64,000 bases of DNA, taken from Clostridium isatidis. Its GTDB lineage: Bacteria > Bacillota > Clostridia > Clostridiales > Clostridiaceae. Below, piece by piece: positions 63,846-64,000 of the stretch. The notes below the pieces were generated by a model, which had not been told where the DNA came from, searched no databases, and was given only the letters and a program-made list of their open reading frames with translations. The translations under genes and the position numbers were made by a program. Within the stretch, counting starts at the first letter, position 1; every line of letters starts with the position of its first letter. The DNA lies in NCBI RefSeq assembly GCF_002285495.1, contig NZ_CP016786.1:1254001-1318000 (forward strand), given 5' to 3'.

Positions 63846-64000
63846 TAAATAACAACCCCTTTGTCATTCTCAACATTATTTTGTAAATACTCTAGCTTTT
63901 CTTTTGGAGGTAAATATGTAATAAGTTTTTCTTCTACTATTCTTGGGTTTACACCGGATTGTATTGCAAGAATTCCCTCTAACATCATTTCCTTCTCTTC
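63845..64000 (-). CDS. motA: Flagellar motor stator protein MotA (C-terminal part)
   Basis: The last 51 residues of an ORF that continues past the right edge. The peptide EMMLEGILAIQSGVNPRIVEEKL and the following TYLPP are the characteristic MotA C-terminal region. The stop TAA shares one base with the motB ATG (TAATG), so the two are translationally coupled. The rest of the gene lies outside the window. Confidence 0.93.
   Translation of the reverse strand, partial: EEKEMMLEGILAIQSGVNPRIVEEKLITYLPPKEKLEYLQNNVENDKGVVI

Overview
The window is a stretch of an AT-rich Firmicute chromosome, almost certainly Clostridium sensu stricto. The support is a fused FliR-FlhB flagellar export protein, an Rnf complex in the order C-D-G-E-A-B, a collagen-like exosporium protein with a BclB-type C-terminal domain, a clpS-clpA pair, and many small clostridial families. 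Gene starts often sit behind strong GGAGG sites, and several starts are TTG. I saw no rRNA, tRNA, CRISPR array, prophage or plasmid genes. The only mobile element is one IS1182-family copy near the left edge.

Layout: 1-1.4 kb holds the end of an unknown gene and the collagen-like spore-surface gene. An intact IS1182-type element (about 1482-3363) ends seven bases from the rnfB stop codon. The rnfCDGEAB operon (3370-8064) encodes the membrane ferredoxin:NAD oxidoreductase; its RnfC is short and lacks the usual N-terminal NADH/FMN region. Then come a small membrane protein, a SEC-C protein, clpA-clpS, two lipoproteins (one a tandem FMN_bind-like protein) and a cation diffusion facilitator broken by an in-frame TGA. 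From 15 to 35 kb there are mixed housekeeping and accessory genes: chemoreceptor, VanW protein, flavoprotein, radical SAM/aromatic exporter pair, degenerate J-domain protein, aldo/keto reductase, split ThrE exporter, a helicase carrying an inserted DEDDh exonuclease, metallophosphoesterase, oligoendopeptidase F, an AraC regulator and an AlbA_2 protein.

35.7-39 kb is a probable metal-handling operon: two CobW-type GTPases, an ArsP-like permease, a TIGR03943-like partner and a DUF3783-like protein. Two basic micro-ORFs (31 and 34 aa) and a shortened DUF975 gene without a normal start codon follow. 40-51.5 kb carries deoC, dinB, a DUF4003 gene, the cysteine desulfurase-thiI pair, a Ca2+-type P-ATPase and a CBS/DRTGG-containing pyrophosphatase.

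51.6-64 kb is one long minus-strand flagellar operon read as motA(partial)-motB-fliL-fliO-fliP-fliQ-fliR/flhB-flhA-flhF-flhG-pilZ-fliA-DUF6115-small protein-flgF-flgG, with overlapping or nearly touching genes. It supplies the stator, the type III export gate, placement proteins, sigma-28 and rod proteins. Most transcription units end in clear hairpin terminators, many with a GGCTGT...ACAGCC core. Several intergenic gaps also hold short seven-base-period repeats.
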